56,038 bases of DNA from Rubrivivax sp. (GTDB taxonomy: Bacteria > Pseudomonadota > Gammaproteobacteria > Burkholderiales > Burkholderiaceae_C): the NCBI GenBank assembly GCA_021300575.1, contig JAJTDM010000018.1:1-56038 (forward strand), given 5' to 3'. Position 1 is the first letter of the stretch; the number at the start of each line of letters is the position of its first letter. Positions 24,651 through 34,867 of this stretch are shown here, in pieces. The notes under the pieces are model-generated. The model searched no databases, was not told where the DNA came from, and was given only the letters and a program-made list of their open reading frames with translations. The position numbers were made by a program, and so were the translations under genes.

Positions 24651-25835
24651 ATGATTTCCAGCCGTCCTCCGCCTCCACGCAAACGCACGCTGTCGCTGCG
24701 CAGCCGCGCTGTGCGCGGGCTGATATACCAGGTTCTGGCACTGGCGTTGATCGCGCTGGGCGTGTGGTTTCTGGCCTACAACACCCTGGAGAACATGCGC
24801 TCGCGCGGCATCCAGAGTGGTTTCGACTTTCTCCTGCAGCCCGCCGGCTTCGATATCGGCGAGTCGCTGATTCCGTACGAATCGATCAGGCCCTATTGGC
24901 AGGCCTTCCTGGTCGGCATGGTCAACACCCTGCGCGTGGCGGTGATCGGCATCGTGCTGACCACCTTGCTCGGGACCTTGCTGGGCGTGGGCCGGTTCTC
25001 CTCCAACGCCCTGATCCGCGGCCTGTGTTACGCCTACGTCGAGTTGTTCCGCAACGTCCCGATCCTGCTGCAGCTGCTGGTGTGGTACCTGCTGATGACC
25101 GAGTGGCTGCCGGACGCCGACGCTGCAAGCTCGTTGATGGGCCTGGTGTTCCTGAGCAAGGGTGGCCTCGCTTACCCCGTGCCCGTGTGGGAGCTCGCGC
25201 ACGGGCTGGCCTTGCTCGGGGCGGTGGCCGGGGGCGTGGGTGCCTGGGCCTGGTCGCGCGCCGCACGGACTCACTTCGAGCGCACCGGGCGCACCCGTGC
25301 GGTGCTGCTTCCGGGGCTGGGTCTGATGCTGGCAGGCGCCGTGCTGGGTTGGGCAGCCGGAGGCGCGCCCACCCAGTGGAATCTGCCCAGCCAGGCGGAG
25401 GCTGCGGTGGTGGACGGCACCTCGCTGACGCCTGAGTTCCTGTCGGTGCTGTTCGGTCTGGTCTTCTACACCGCGGCCTTCGTCGCCGAAGTGGTGCGCG
25501 CGGGCATCGCCTCGGTGCCTCGGGGGCAGACCGAGGCGGCTTCTTCGCTGGGGCTGTCACGCGGCCACACCATGCGCTTGGTGGTGCTGCCCCAGGCGCT
25601 GCGGGTGATCATCCCGCCGATGACCAACCAGTACCTGAATCTGACGAAGAACTCCTCGCTGGCGGTGGCCATCGGCTACCCGGACGTCGTCTCGATCTCG
25701 AACACGGCCATCAACCAGACCGGGCGCGCCGTCGAGTGCATCGCGCTCATCATGCTGGTCTACCTGTCGACCTCGCTCTCCACGTCGGCGATCATGAACT
25801 GGTACAACCGCCGCGCGGCGATCAAGGAGCGTTGA
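24651..25835 (+). CDS. aapQ: General L-amino acid ABC transporter permease AapQ
   Basis: Inner-membrane permease (394 residues) of the HisMQ family. The Arg-rich N terminus is cytoplasmic. Helices are visible at about 26-48, 85-120 and onward, with a large AapQ-type insert (about 150-260) containing two extra hydrophobic segments. The coupling loop is EVVRAGIASVPRGQTEAASSLGLS (near 282), the EAA motif that touches the ATPase. The ATG at 24651 is chosen; a TTG at 24612 would add 13 residues. The stop abuts aapM (TGAATG). Confidence 0.92.
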   Translation: MISSRPPPPRKRTLSLRSRAVRGLIYQVLALALIALGVWFLAYNTLENMRSRGIQSGFDFLLQPAGFDIGESLIPYESIRPYWQAFLVGMVNTLRVAVIGIVLTTLLGTLLGVGRFSSNALIRGLCYAYVELFRNVPILLQLLVWYLLMTEWLPDADAASSLMGLVFLSKGGLAYPVPVWELAHGLALLGAVAGGVGAWAWSRAARTHFERTGRTRAVLLPGLGLMLAGAVLGWAAGGAPTQWNLPSQAEAAVVDGTSLTPEFLSVLFGLVFYTAAFVAEVVRAGIASVPRGQTEAASSLGLSRGHTMRLVVLPQALRVIIPPMTNQYLNLTKNSSLAVAIGYPDVVSISNTAINQTGRAVECIALIMLVYLSTSLSTSAIMNWYNRRAAIKER

Positions 25836-26948
25836 ATGAGCTCCGTCGTTCCGACCTTCGAACCCATTGCGCCGCGGCCTTCCCCAAAGCGCACCAACGG
25901 CCTGTTGCCGTGGCTGAGAACCAACCTGTTCGGCAGCCCCGGCAACATGGTGTCCACGCTGCTGGTGCTGGCCTTGGCCGTGTGGTGGCTGCCTGGTCTG
26001 GTGCAGTGGGCCGTCACCGCCGCCATCGTCGCGCCCGATGCCGACAAGTGCCAGGCTGCGCGCGGGGTGGGTGCCTGCTGGGGCGTGATCACCGAAAAGT
26101 GGCGCCTGATCATCTTCGGCCGTTACCCCTTCGACGAGCAATGGCGGCCTGAGGTGGCCACGCTGGCCATGGTGGCGCTGCTGGTGGCGAGTTGCGTGCG
26201 CACCTTCTGGAAGCCCTGGCTGGTGTTGCTCTGGATCGCCGTGCTGGCACTGTTCTTCACGCTGATGGGCGGCGGCGTGCTCGGCCTGGAAGAGGTCGAC
26301 ACCGACCGCTGGGGCGGACTGCCGCTGACCATCATGCTGGCCACGCTGTCCATCGTGCTGGCCTTCCCGCTGTCCATCCTGGTGGCGCTGGGCCGACGCA
26401 GCCACCTGCCCGCGATCAGCACCCTGTGCACGATCTACGTGGAGTTGATCCGCGGCGTGCCGCTGATCTCCGTGCTGTTCATGGCCAGCTTCATGTTCCC
26501 GCTGTTCATGCCGCCGGGCACCAGCATCGACGTGCTGGTGCGGGTGCTGGTGGGCATCACGCTGTTTGCCGCGGCCTACATGGCCGAGATCGTGCGTGGC
26601 GGGCTGCAGTCCATTCCCAAGGGGCAGTACGAGGCGGCCGACTCGCTCGGACTCACCTATTGGCAGGCCCACCGCAAGATCATCCTGCCCCAGGCGCTGG
26701 CCACCGTGGTGCCGGGCATCATGAACAACTTCATCTCGATCTTCAAGGACACCTCGCTGGTCACCATCGTCAGTTTGTACGAGCTGACGGGCGCGATGGG
26801 CCTGGCCCTGAACTCCGACGCGAACTGGCGTCCCTTCAAGATCGAGGCCTATCTCTTCATCGCGGCGGTGTACTTCATCTTCTGCTTCGCGATGAGCCGC
26901 TACAGCCTGTGGATCGAGAAGCAGCTGTCGCGCAGCCGCAACCGTTGA
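25836..26948 (+). CDS. aapM: General L-amino acid ABC transporter permease AapM
   Basis: Second permease (370 residues), partner of AapQ. Hydrophobic helices occur at about 36-62, 106-150 and through the C-terminal two thirds. The EAA coupling loop is [22 protein letters not shown] near 250-271. The segment [20 protein letters not shown] is the typical HisMQ motif. It starts right after the aapQ stop and ends 10 bases before aapP, so the three are one operon. Confidence 0.93.
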   Translation: MSSVVPTFEPIAPRPSPKRTNGLLPWLRTNLFGSPGNMVSTLLVLALAVWWLPGLVQWAVTAAIVAPDADKCQAARGVGACWGVITEKWRLIIFGRYPFDEQWRPEVATLAMVALLVASCVRTFWKPWLVLLWIAVLALFFTLMGGGVLGLEEVDTDRWGGLPLTIMLATLSIVLAFPLSILVALGRRSHLPAISTLCTIYVELIRGVPLISVLFMASFMFPLFMPPGTSIDVLVRVLVGITLFAAAYMAEIVRGGLQSIPKGQYEAADSLGLTYWQAHRKIILPQALATVVPGIMNNFISIFKDTSLVTIVSLYELTGAMGLALNSDANWRPFKIEAYLFIAAVYFIFCFAMSRYSLWIEKQLSRSRNR

Positions 26949-26958
26949 CGGAACCCCC

Positions 26959-27702
<744 letters not shown>

Positions 27703-27856
27703 AGCGAAGTTGGCAGCAGGCAGACCGCAGCCGGCGGCCTGCCCCCTGCGCCAGGCCCACCCATCGGCGCCCGCTGGCCGGGCTCCTGCACCTGGCCGCC
27801 GCTTGTCTGAGCTGCGCAGCCGCGCCTGGGTTGTCCCTCCGCGACAATCCGGCGTG

Positions 27857-28990
27857 ATGAAAACCCGTGTCGTTGTCGGCCTTTCAGGCGGCGTGGACTC
27901 CGCCGTCAGCGCCTGGCTGCTCAAGCAGCAGGGCTTCGAGGTCGTGGGCATCTTCATGAAGAACTGGGAAGATGACGACGACACGGGCTATTGCTCGTCC
28001 AATGTCGACTTCGTCGATGCCGCCGCCGTGGCCGACGTGGTGGGCATCGAGATCGAGCACGTCAACTTCGCCTCGGAATACAAGGACCGCGTCTTTGCCG
28101 AGTTCCTGCGCGAATACCAGGCCGGCCGCACGCCCAACCCCGACGTGCTGTGCAACGCCGAGATCAAGTTCAAGGCCTTCCTGGACCACGCCATGCGCCT
28201 GGGCGCGGACAAGATCGCCACCGGGCACTACGCGCGCGTGCGACAAACGCCTGACGGCTCACACCAGTTGCTCAAGGGGCTGGACCCGGCCAAGGACCAG
28301 AGCTACTTCCTGCACCGCCTGAACCAGGCGCAGCTGTCGCGCACCCTGTTCCCGGTGGGTGAACTCCACAAGACCGAAGTGCGGCGTCTGGCACTGGAGA
28401 TCGGCCTGCCGAACGCGAAGAAGAAGGACTCCACGGGCATCTGCTTCATCGGCGAGCGCCCCTTCCGCGAGTTCCTGAACCGCTACCTCAGCCACGAGCC
28501 CGGCCCCATCGTGGACGAGCGCGGCCGCGAGATCGGCCGCCATGTGGGCCTGAGTTTCTACACCCTGGGCCAGCGCCAGGGCCTGGGCATTGGCGGGCTG
28601 CGCAGCGGCGGCGGCACGCACGCGCCCTGGTTCGTCGCGGCGAAGGACCTGGCCCGTAACCGGCTGATTGCCGTCCAGGGGCACGACCACCCGGCCCTGC
28701 TGTCACGTCATCTGCAAGCCGAAGATGCCAGCTGGGTGGCCGGGCATGCCCCGGCCGACGGGCGGCTGGCGGCCAAGACACGCTATCGCCAGGCGGATGC
28801 GCCCTGCAGCTTCCACGCGCACGCAGCTGATGCCTTCCAACTGGACTTCAGCGCCCCCGACCCCGCGCAGTGGGCGGCAACGCCGGGCCAATCCGCCGTG
28901 CTGTACGAAGGCGAGGTCTGCCTGGGCGGCGGGGTGATCAGCCAAGCGTGGCCTGACGCCCGGCCACAAGTATTCCGACCAAAAAAGTAG
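27857..28990 (+). CDS. mnmA: tRNA-specific 2-thiouridylase MnmA
   Basis: Thiolates U34 of tRNA-Lys, tRNA-Glu and tRNA-Gln. The PP-loop is [13 protein letters not shown] (10-22), followed by [18 protein letters not shown], a hallmark of the family. Catalytic cysteines are Cys99 ([10 protein letters not shown]) and Cys196 ([12 protein letters not shown]). DQSYFLHRL and [10 protein letters not shown] are also conserved. The length of 377 is typical. The ATG at 27857 starts exactly at the family N terminus [12 protein letters not shown]. Nudix-mnmA linkage is conserved in proteobacteria; the amino-acid transporter separates them here. Confidence 0.96.
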   Translation: MKTRVVVGLSGGVDSAVSAWLLKQQGFEVVGIFMKNWEDDDDTGYCSSNVDFVDAAAVADVVGIEIEHVNFASEYKDRVFAEFLREYQAGRTPNPDVLCNAEIKFKAFLDHAMRLGADKIATGHYARVRQTPDGSHQLLKGLDPAKDQSYFLHRLNQAQLSRTLFPVGELHKTEVRRLALEIGLPNAKKKDSTGICFIGERPFREFLNRYLSHEPGPIVDERGREIGRHVGLSFYTLGQRQGLGIGGLRSGGGTHAPWFVAAKDLARNRLIAVQGHDHPALLSRHLQAEDASWVAGHAPADGRLAAKTRYRQADAPCSFHAHAADAFQLDFSAPDPAQWAATPGQSAVLYEGEVCLGGGVISQAWPDARPQVFRPKK

Positions 28991-29470
28991 TCGCAAGCAA
29001 CGAGTTGGCTGCGCAGAACAGACCGGCTTCTCTGCGTCCTTGCAGTCAGGCGACTCCTGGGCCTTGGATCGTGGTTCTTCGACACACGGGTGCTGGGTCT
29101 GGTGCTGCATGACGATGGCGCGCGTCGCTGACTGATCGCCACGACACACCCTGCGGACCTTGAGGGCGCTGAGGTTTCAGCCCTGAAGCATGCTGCCGAT
29201 GCCCAGGTTGACGAGGGCCAACTCACACAGCTTCGCCACCGCTGCTGCCATGGCGCAGCCGGGAGCAATGGGCAGGCCCAACGCTGTCATTCATCAGGTG
29301 GCTCAGCACGCAGGGCCGGTCTCTGACTATGCCGTGACCCAGCATGCCGTGCATGCCTTCAACTTTAGTTCATCCTGTACGCTTGTTTGTTTTGATGTAT
29401 CCTGGCAAGTCCACGTGTTCTGCGCTGCCCCCTGCTGCCGGCGCCCAACCCCCCTGAAAGGACGAGAAGG
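28991..29470. other. 480-base gap without a supported gene
   Basis: Base composition is less GC-rich and codon pattern is lost compared with neighbours. A 37-codon open frame on the minus strand (29177-29290) and frames crossing several genes were judged shadows. The AT-rich stretch about 29358-29400 probably carries the promoter of the CHRD gene, but no clear -35/-10 pair or operator could be assigned. Confidence 0.5.
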
Positions 29471-29502
29471 ATGCCCCGATTCGACACACGACCTGCGGCT
29501 TT

Positions 29503-30135
29503 GTGCTGGCGCTGTGGCTTACGGCCAGCGCCCTGGCGCAGCCCGCACCGCCGCCGCTGGACCCAACCAAAGGCGGGGAGATTGGTTCCCGCTACCAGGC
29601 TTGGCTGAGCCCCCATCAGGAAGGCGGCGAAGAGAAGGACACCCCAGCGGCCGTGCCCAAAGTGTTCCGGTCCACGACTCCCTCAGTCAACCGCGACCAG
29701 CGCCCGTCGCGCGGGCACGGCATGCTGCGCTTCACCAAGGATCTGAGCCGCGCCTATGTGGACATCCGCATCGAGGGCGTCGATCCAAAGACCATCAACA
29801 TGTTCCACATCCACTGTGGCAAGCCGGGCGTGCTGGGGCCGATCCTGGTGGACTTCGGCCTCAAGAACGACCTGAAGGCCGCGTTTGCCGGCAACACCTT
29901 CAGCGCCGTGGTGCGCAACGACGACTTGGTCGCCGTGACTGCACACAGCCATGGCGTCATCGGGTTTGCCACGGCGGGCTGCCCGATCCTGGCGACCAAC
30001 CCGTTCGACCGCGTCAAGACCGTCGCCGGCATGGCCGCGATCGCGCGCGAGGGTGAGCTGTACTTCAACCTGCACACCACTGGTCAGTCCTACTTCGGCG
30101 ACATCCGCGGGCAGCTGGACGTGGTGCGCGACTGA
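29503..30135 (+). CDS. Secreted CHRD-domain protein, 5' end probably frameshifted
   Basis: Protein with a CHRD (chordin-like) domain, found in secreted bacterial proteins of unknown role. The domain runs from about GHGMLRFTKDLSRAYVDIRI through NMFHIHCGKPGVLGPILVDF to ELYFNLHTTGQSYFGDIRGQ, its characteristic ending. A GTG at 29503 is the only usable in-frame start and gives a stub signal peptide (LALWLTASALAQP) without basic residues or ribosome-binding site. A well-placed GAAAGGA precedes an ATG at 29471 that is out of frame by one base. One missing C near 29482 would give MPRFRHTTCGFVLALWL, a proper signal peptide. It is either a real frameshift or a sequence error. Confidence 0.75.
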   Translation: MLALWLTASALAQPAPPPLDPTKGGEIGSRYQAWLSPHQEGGEEKDTPAAVPKVFRSTTPSVNRDQRPSRGHGMLRFTKDLSRAYVDIRIEGVDPKTINMFHIHCGKPGVLGPILVDFGLKNDLKAAFAGNTFSAVVRNDDLVAVTAHSHGVIGFATAGCPILATNPFDRVKTVAGMAAIAREGELYFNLHTTGQSYFGDIRGQLDVVRD

Positions 30136-30148
30136 GCAGGTGGAGTTG

Positions 30149-30562
30149 ATGTCCATGTTTTCCACCTTGTTCCAGCCGACGCCGGTTTCGCAGGCAGACA
30201 GCCGCCGCGCACATGCCGCGTACACCGTTGCTGCCGTGCTGGTGGCGGTGGCGATGTTCCTGGCTGCCTCGGGTTCGGGCAACCCGGCCACCGAGAAGCC
30301 GTTGCCTGACTGGGTGAACACCGGCGCCAACGTGCTGTGCGTGCTCATCGGCGTGCTGGTGCTGCTTCCCAGGTTCAGGGCGGCCGCCGCCATCGCCGCA
30401 GCGCTGAACATGGTTGCGTCGATGGTCACCAACTACCAGGTCGATGGCCATGCCTACTTCATTCAAGTGCTGCCCTTCAACTTGGTGACGCTGGTGCTGT
30501 CGCTGTTGCTGGCCTGGCACTATCGCAGCGACCTGGCGCGCCGCGGCAGCCGACCATCCTGA
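30149..30562 (+). CDS. Small four-helix membrane protein
   Basis: 137-residue protein not matched to a known family. Four hydrophobic helices are visible: about 25-45 (AAYTVAAVLVAVAMFLAAS), 58-78 (ANVLCVLIGVLVLLP), 82-100 and 105-125 (VLPFNLVTLVLSLLLAW), with a basic C terminus. The ATG at 30149 follows GGTGGAG. It begins 13 bases after the CHRD gene and is probably cotranscribed. A TetR-type regulator faces it downstream. Confidence 0.7.
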   Translation: MSMFSTLFQPTPVSQADSRRAHAAYTVAAVLVAVAMFLAASGSGNPATEKPLPDWVNTGANVLCVLIGVLVLLPRFRAAAAIAAALNMVASMVTNYQVDGHAYFIQVLPFNLVTLVLSLLLAWHYRSDLARRGSRPS

Positions 30563-30618
30563 CGCGTGGTCGTCGGTGCCGACCTGGGCCGCATGCCGAT
30601 GCGCGGGTGAACCCGCGG

Positions 30619-31302
30619 CTAGGCGCCGGGACTGTGAGCGCCCAGCAAACGGGCAACGATGCTGCTGTCCGGGATCCTGGGGTTGACCAAGCGCATCTTG
30701 GCGATGGCCCTGGCTTCGTCCGCCTCGACACCCAGTCCACGCAACATGCAAAAGGCGGCTTCGTCGGGATAGCTCTTGCTGGCCCCAAGGCCCATGCTGT
30801 GGATGCCGCCGACCATGCACCCAGCAACCAGGTTGAGCGCAACGGGCAAGCTGACCTTCGAAAACCGCCCTTGGCGGATACCTGACTCGATGTCGCGTGT
30901 CAACGCCGCGAACACCGGGTGGGACTTGTCAACATTGGGCCAGCCTGACTGGACCAACAGATTACCCAACGCCGGGTGTTTGCCTGCCAGGCGCAAGCTG
31001 ATCCGAAGACCCCCCGAAAGCCGCGCGGCCGGGTCGGGCGTTTGGGTCACCAGCGGGTCAAGAACACCCGACAAATCGTGCGCCACCGCAGCGCCCAGCG
31101 CATTCATGAGGTCGGGCACGGAATCGAAGTACTTGTAGAAAGTGCCGCGCGAGGCTCCTGATTCGGCCAGTACCTCCTCGATCGTGGGGCGCGCAGAACC
31201 ATTCCGCACCGCCAGAATAAGCACGGTCTCCATCAGGTGGTTGCGCATGACCTCCCGGCGCTGAGCAGCGACCCGAGGACGGTGGTCGATTCTTAAGGAC
31301 AT
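30619..31302 (-). CDS. TetR-family transcriptional regulator
   Basis: 227-residue regulator with the N-terminal TetR helix-turn-helix: METVLILAVRNGSARPTIEE then VLAESGASRGTFYKYFDSVPDLMNAL, where GTFYKYF is the family hallmark. The C-terminal ligand and dimer domain is divergent, as usual. It is convergent with the CHRD/membrane pair and divergent from nothing annotated, since the alpha/beta hydrolase is on the same strand upstream. Likely targets are itself or the neighbouring small genes; the ligand is unknown. Confidence 0.85.
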   Translation of the reverse strand: MSLRIDHRPRVAAQRREVMRNHLMETVLILAVRNGSARPTIEEVLAESGASRGTFYKYFDSVPDLMNALGAAVAHDLSGVLDPLVTQTPDPAARLSGGLRISLRLAGKHPALGNLLVQSGWPNVDKSHPVFAALTRDIESGIRQGRFSKVSLPVALNLVAGCMVGGIHSMGLGASKSYPDEAAFCMLRGLGVEADEARAIAKMRLVNPRIPDSSIVARLLGAHSPGA

Positions 31303-31546
31303 GCCTGGATTATCGGAGCCGAGCAGGGCGGACTGCCCGAAGCGTCACCCTGGCACCCGGATTGGCTTGACGGCCGGTTCCGACCCCGATTCGTCTCAAG
31401 GCGCTCTCCACGCCAAGTCTGAATCCCTTCCGCCCGCAGGTCATGCGCAGGCCCTGCGAATCCAAAGTGGGAGGTCGTACTTGAACAAGTTGTCTCTGCA
31501 TAGCAAGGCCGATCGCAAGAACATTCGCGGGGTGCCGTTTACGACC

Positions 31547-32275
31547 TTATGGGGTCGAAGCAGCAGGCCCAGACTCCTGACGCGCCAGCCAGTCCCGCAG
31601 CAGCGCATTGACCGCCTCGGGCTGCTCCCAGGTCAGCAGATGGCCACAGGCGGGCAGCACATGCAGTTCGGCCTGGGGCACCGCGAGGGCGACCTCGCGC
31701 GAGCACTCGGGCGGGGTCAGCGCATCCGCCTCACCGCACATCACCAGCACGGGGCATTGCAGGCGGCGCAGCAGCGGGCGGCTGTCGGGCCGGGCCATGA
31801 TCGCGCGGTTCTGCCGCACGAGCTGCGCTGCCCCGGCGCGGTGGACCATGTCGAAGTAATCACTCACCAGCGCCGCATCGGCCTGCCTGCTGGGGTGGAA
31901 GGCGAAGGGCACATTGGCGCGCAGGACCGCGTCCATGCGCCCCTGTTCGAACTCAAGCACCGCCGCGCTGCGCAACTTGACCATCTCGGGCGTGTCCGGG
32001 CGGGCGCTGCTGCCCAGCAGGGCCAGGGCCGACACGCGTTGCGGCGCCTGCCGGAACACCTCCAGCGCCAGGATGCCGCCCATGGACGTGCCCACCAGCA
32101 CCAACGGGCCCGCGTGCTCGGCCAGCACCAGGCGGGCCATGGCGCTGAGGGTGTCCTCGCGCGCGTGGGCGTCGGTGACGTGCACGGTGTGGCCGGCATG
32201 GGTGAGGGCTGGCACCTGGTGCCGCCAGAGGGCGGCGTCGCTGGCCAGGCCGGGCAGGAGAAGCACACGGGTCAT
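31547..32275 (-). CDS. Alpha/beta hydrolase
   Basis: 242-residue alpha/beta-fold hydrolase. The N terminus MTRVLLLPGLASDAALWRHQ carries the oxyanion-hole region, VLVGTSMGGILALEVF has the nucleophile Ser in GTSMGG, CPVLVMCGEADALTPPE holds the acid, and LHVLPACGHLLTWEQPEAV the catalytic His. The ATG at 32275 begins the fold; in-frame extension upstream is not protein-like. It could be an esterase or C-C hydrolase; the substrate is not evident. It is divergent from the TauE/SafE gene. Confidence 0.88.
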   Translation of the reverse strand: MTRVLLLPGLASDAALWRHQVPALTHAGHTVHVTDAHAREDTLSAMARLVLAEHAGPLVLVGTSMGGILALEVFRQAPQRVSALALLGSSARPDTPEMVKLRSAAVLEFEQGRMDAVLRANVPFAFHPSRQADAALVSDYFDMVHRAGAAQLVRQNRAIMARPDSRPLLRRLQCPVLVMCGEADALTPPECSREVALAVPQAELHVLPACGHLLTWEQPEAVNALLRDWLARQESGPAASTP

Positions 32276-32489
32276 GGGGTGTCCCAGGTAGAGGAGCCGG
32301 TGCCGATTCGAACCGGGCGGGCCCTGAGGGTCAAGGGCCGGCCCTGGGGCCGCTGCCGTCCGGTTGGCCTCGCCCCTGAAGGCCGGCGGTGGCGCAACGG
32401 TCGTGGTGGCCTGTGAAGCAGCACGCTCGCGGCCCGGTGCCGACCCGGGTGCGACACTCACCGGCTCACCGCACCGTGCCCCGCGCCCC

Positions 32490-33284
32490 ATGACCTGGAT
32501 CCTCGCCTACCTTCTTGCCGGCACCGTCATCGGCTTCTTCGCCGGGCTGCTGGGCATCGGCGGCGGGATGACGCTGGTGCCGATCCTGGCGGCCCTGTTC
32601 ACCGCCCAGCAGATGGCGCCCGAGCATGTGATGCACCTGGCGCTGGGCACCGCCATGGCGGGCGTGCTGTTCACGGGCTCGGCCAGCGTGCGCGAGCACC
32701 ACAGGCTCGGCTCGGTGGACTGGGCCGTGGTCAAGCGCCTGGCCCCGCCCATGGCCACGGGCACGCTGCTGTCGTCGCTGGCCGCAGGGTGGATGCCGCA
32801 GCGGGCGTTGGCGCTGGCCTTTGCCGTGATCGTGGTGGGCGCAGCCACCCAGATCTGGATCGGCAAGAAGCCCGGCCCCGGCCGCAGCCTGCCAGGGGCC
32901 ACCAGCCTGTGGGGCGTGGGCCTGGTCATCGGGGTGATCTGCGGCCTGGTCTCGGCCGGTGGCGCCTTCCTCACCATGCCTTTCATGCTGTGGTGCGGCG
33001 TGCCCGTGCGTACCGCCATCGGCACCGGTGCCGCCCTGGGCCTGCCGGTGGCGCTGCTGGGCACACTGGGCTTCATCGCCAGCGGCTGGACCGCCACCAG
33101 CCTGCCAGACTGGTCGCTGGGTTTCGTGCTGCTGCCGGCGCTGGCCGGCGTGGTGGTGGCCAGCACCGTCACCGCGCCCTTCGGCGCCCGCCTGGCCCAC
33201 CGGCTGCCTGTGGCCACCTTGCGGCGGCTGTTCGCCGTGGTGCTGTACCTGCTGGCCGCCAAGATGGTGGTTTCCTACACCTGA
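32490..33284 (+). CDS. TauE/SafE-family membrane transporter
   Basis: 264-residue permease of the TauE/SafE/YfcA family, exporters of sulfite, sulfoacetate and related anions. Two repeated halves with about eight helices are visible. The first contains IGFFAGLLGIGGGMTLVPIL and the second GLVSAGGAFLTMPFMLWCG, the paired glycine-rich family motifs. The ATG at 32490 starts directly with the first helix. The histidine phosphatase follows 9 bases later, so the two probably share a transcript. Confidence 0.9.
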   Translation: MTWILAYLLAGTVIGFFAGLLGIGGGMTLVPILAALFTAQQMAPEHVMHLALGTAMAGVLFTGSASVREHHRLGSVDWAVVKRLAPPMATGTLLSSLAAGWMPQRALALAFAVIVVGAATQIWIGKKPGPGRSLPGATSLWGVGLVIGVICGLVSAGGAFLTMPFMLWCGVPVRTAIGTGAALGLPVALLGTLGFIASGWTATSLPDWSLGFVLLPALAGVVVASTVTAPFGARLAHRLPVATLRRLFAVVLYLLAAKMVVSYT

Positions 33285-33293
33285 CACCCCTGC

Positions 33294-33938
33294 ATGACCG
33301 ACTTCCTCTTCATCCGCCACGGCGAGACCGACTGGAACCGCCAGCAGCGCTTCCAGGGCCAGATCGACGTCCCGCTCAATGACTTCGGGCACACGCAGGC
33401 CCAACGGCTGGGCGAGCGCCTGGCCGCCGAGCCGGCCGATCAGCTGTTCAGCAGCGACCTGCAGCGCACACAGCAGACCGCCGCGCCCCTGGCTGCGGCC
33501 TGGCAGGCCACTCCGGCCCTGGTGCCGGGTCTGCGCGAGCAGTGCTTTGGCGTGCTCGAGGGCCTGGACGTGCCCGCGATCAAGTCCCGCCACCCGGACC
33601 TGTGGACGCGGTGGCTGGAACACCGGGCGGACTTCGCGCTGCCCGGCGGCGAAAGCCTGCAGCAGTTCCATGCCCGGGTGATTGCCGCGGTGAAAGCCCT
33701 GGCCGAGGCCCATCCCGGCAGGCGCCTGGCGGTGGTGACACACGGCGGCGTGCTGGACATGCTGTGGCGCACCGCGCACGGCCAGCCACTGGACGGCCTG
33801 CGCACCTGCGACATCCCCAACACCGGCCTGAACCACCTGCGCTGGCGCCAGGGCACGCTGGACATCGTGCGCTGGGCCGACGCCAGCCACCTGGAGGGGT
33901 TGCCGGCGCAGGCCGGGACGGCGGCGGGGGAGCGCTGA
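33294..33938 (+). CDS. Histidine phosphatase (phosphoglycerate mutase-like)
   Basis: 214-residue member of the histidine phosphatase superfamily. The catalytic motif is FIRHGETDWN with His9 as the phosphate acceptor. Supporting residues appear in FSSDLQRTQQTAAPL (second Arg), REQCFGVLEG (Glu) and AVVTHGGVLDML (second His). GpmB/CobC-like phosphatases have this pattern. The exact substrate (phosphoglycerate, alpha-ribazole phosphate or other) cannot be fixed, and no cobalamin genes are near. Confidence 0.9.
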   Translation: MTDFLFIRHGETDWNRQQRFQGQIDVPLNDFGHTQAQRLGERLAAEPADQLFSSDLQRTQQTAAPLAAAWQATPALVPGLREQCFGVLEGLDVPAIKSRHPDLWTRWLEHRADFALPGGESLQQFHARVIAAVKALAEAHPGRRLAVVTHGGVLDMLWRTAHGQPLDGLRTCDIPNTGLNHLRWRQGTLDIVRWADASHLEGLPAQAGTAAGER

Positions 33939-33952
33939 CGGTCAGCAGACAG

Positions 33953-33973
33953 CACGCCCGCCTGGGGCGTGCG
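33953..33973. terminator. GC hairpin between convergent genes
   Basis: GCACGCCC pairs with GGGCGTGC across a 5-base loop in the 81-base gap between two convergent genes. There is no T tract, so intrinsic termination is uncertain, but the position suits a bidirectional transcript end. Confidence 0.4.
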
Positions 33974-34019
33974 TCGGGGCGGCCACCCCTCAGACCCCGG
34001 GGCGACGCCCCCGGACGCC

Positions 34020-34862
34020 CTACAACTTCTCCGTCTCGCCCGCCTTGGGCTGCCACTTCATCAGGCGCCGTTCGATGCGCCCAACCAAGGCGTCCAGCAC
34101 CAGGGCGAAGGCCGTGAGCACCACGATGCCGGCCATCACCGTGTTGATGTCAAAGCTGCCCTCGGCCTGCAGGATGAGGTAGCCCACACCCTGGCTGGAG
34201 CCCAGGTACTCGCCCACCACCGCGCCCACGAAAGCCAGGCCCACGCTGGTGTGCAGGCTGGAGAACACCCAGCTCGTGGCGCTGGGCAGGTACACATGGC
34301 GCAGCAACTGGCGCGGCCGGGCACCCAGCATGCGCGCATTGGCCAGCACCACCGGGCTCACCTCCTTCACGCCCTGGTAGACGTTGAAGAAGACGATGAA
34401 GAACACCAGCGTCACGCCCAAGGCCACCTTGCTGCCGATGCCCAGACCAAACCAGACCGCGAAGATGGGCGCCAGGATGATGCGCGGCATGGAGTTCAGC
34501 GCCTTGATATAGGGCTCCAGGATGGCGCTGGCCATGGGCTGCAGCGCCAGCCATAGGCCCGCGCCCAGGCCCAGCACCGAGCCGATACCGAAAGCCAGCA
34601 GCGTCTCCAGCAAGGTGATACCCAGGTGCCGGTAGATGTCGGCCTCAGTCACGAACCACACCCAGATGCGGCCTGCCACCTTCAGCGGCTCGCCGAAGAA
34701 GAAGGCCGCCTGCCGGTCGTTGTCGAACATGAAGGGCGGCACCAGACCCGGCGTCGTCATCAGGTGCCAGAAGGTGAAGACGGCCACCAGCAGGCCCACC
34801 TGCCAGCCGCGCAGGTTGCCAGGGCGGGGCCTGAGCCAGTTCCAAATGCGCCAGTTCCACAT
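34020..34862 (-). CDS. ABC transporter permease (SsuC/TauC-like)
   Basis: 280-residue inner-membrane permease of the nitrate/sulfonate/taurine type (BPD_transp_1). About six helices are visible, the first at 24-40. The EAA coupling loop is in VSPVVLANARMLGARPRQLL, and VGAVVGEYLGSSQGVGYLI is typical of the family. It is the third gene of a binding protein - ATPase - permease operon; the ATPase stop is 5 bases upstream of its start. The substrate is unknown; pyrimidine precursors, sulfonates and aromatic acids are all possible. Confidence 0.9.
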   Translation of the reverse strand: MWNWRIWNWLRPRPGNLRGWQVGLLVAVFTFWHLMTTPGLVPPFMFDNDRQAAFFFGEPLKVAGRIWVWFVTEADIYRHLGITLLETLLAFGIGSVLGLGAGLWLALQPMASAILEPYIKALNSMPRIILAPIFAVWFGLGIGSKVALGVTLVFFIVFFNVYQGVKEVSPVVLANARMLGARPRQLLRHVYLPSATSWVFSSLHTSVGLAFVGAVVGEYLGSSQGVGYLILQAEGSFDINTVMAGIVVLTAFALVLDALVGRIERRLMKWQPKAGETEKL

Positions 34863-34867
34863 CGGCG

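Noticed and set aside
29177..29290. 37-codon minus-strand open frame in the gap after mnmA
   Set aside because: It has no ribosome-binding site, no family-like sequence and no conserved neighbour; it is too short to support as a gene.
31300..31360. A second sigma-54-like site (TGGCACCCGGATTGGC)
   Set aside because: The GC element is one base too far from the GG, which sigma-54 does not tolerate well, and no gene starts suitably downstream.
32290..32330. ATTCGAACC string hinting at a tRNA T-loop upstream of the TauE/SafE gene
   Set aside because: The stem bases do not pair on either strand and no other tRNA arm is present.
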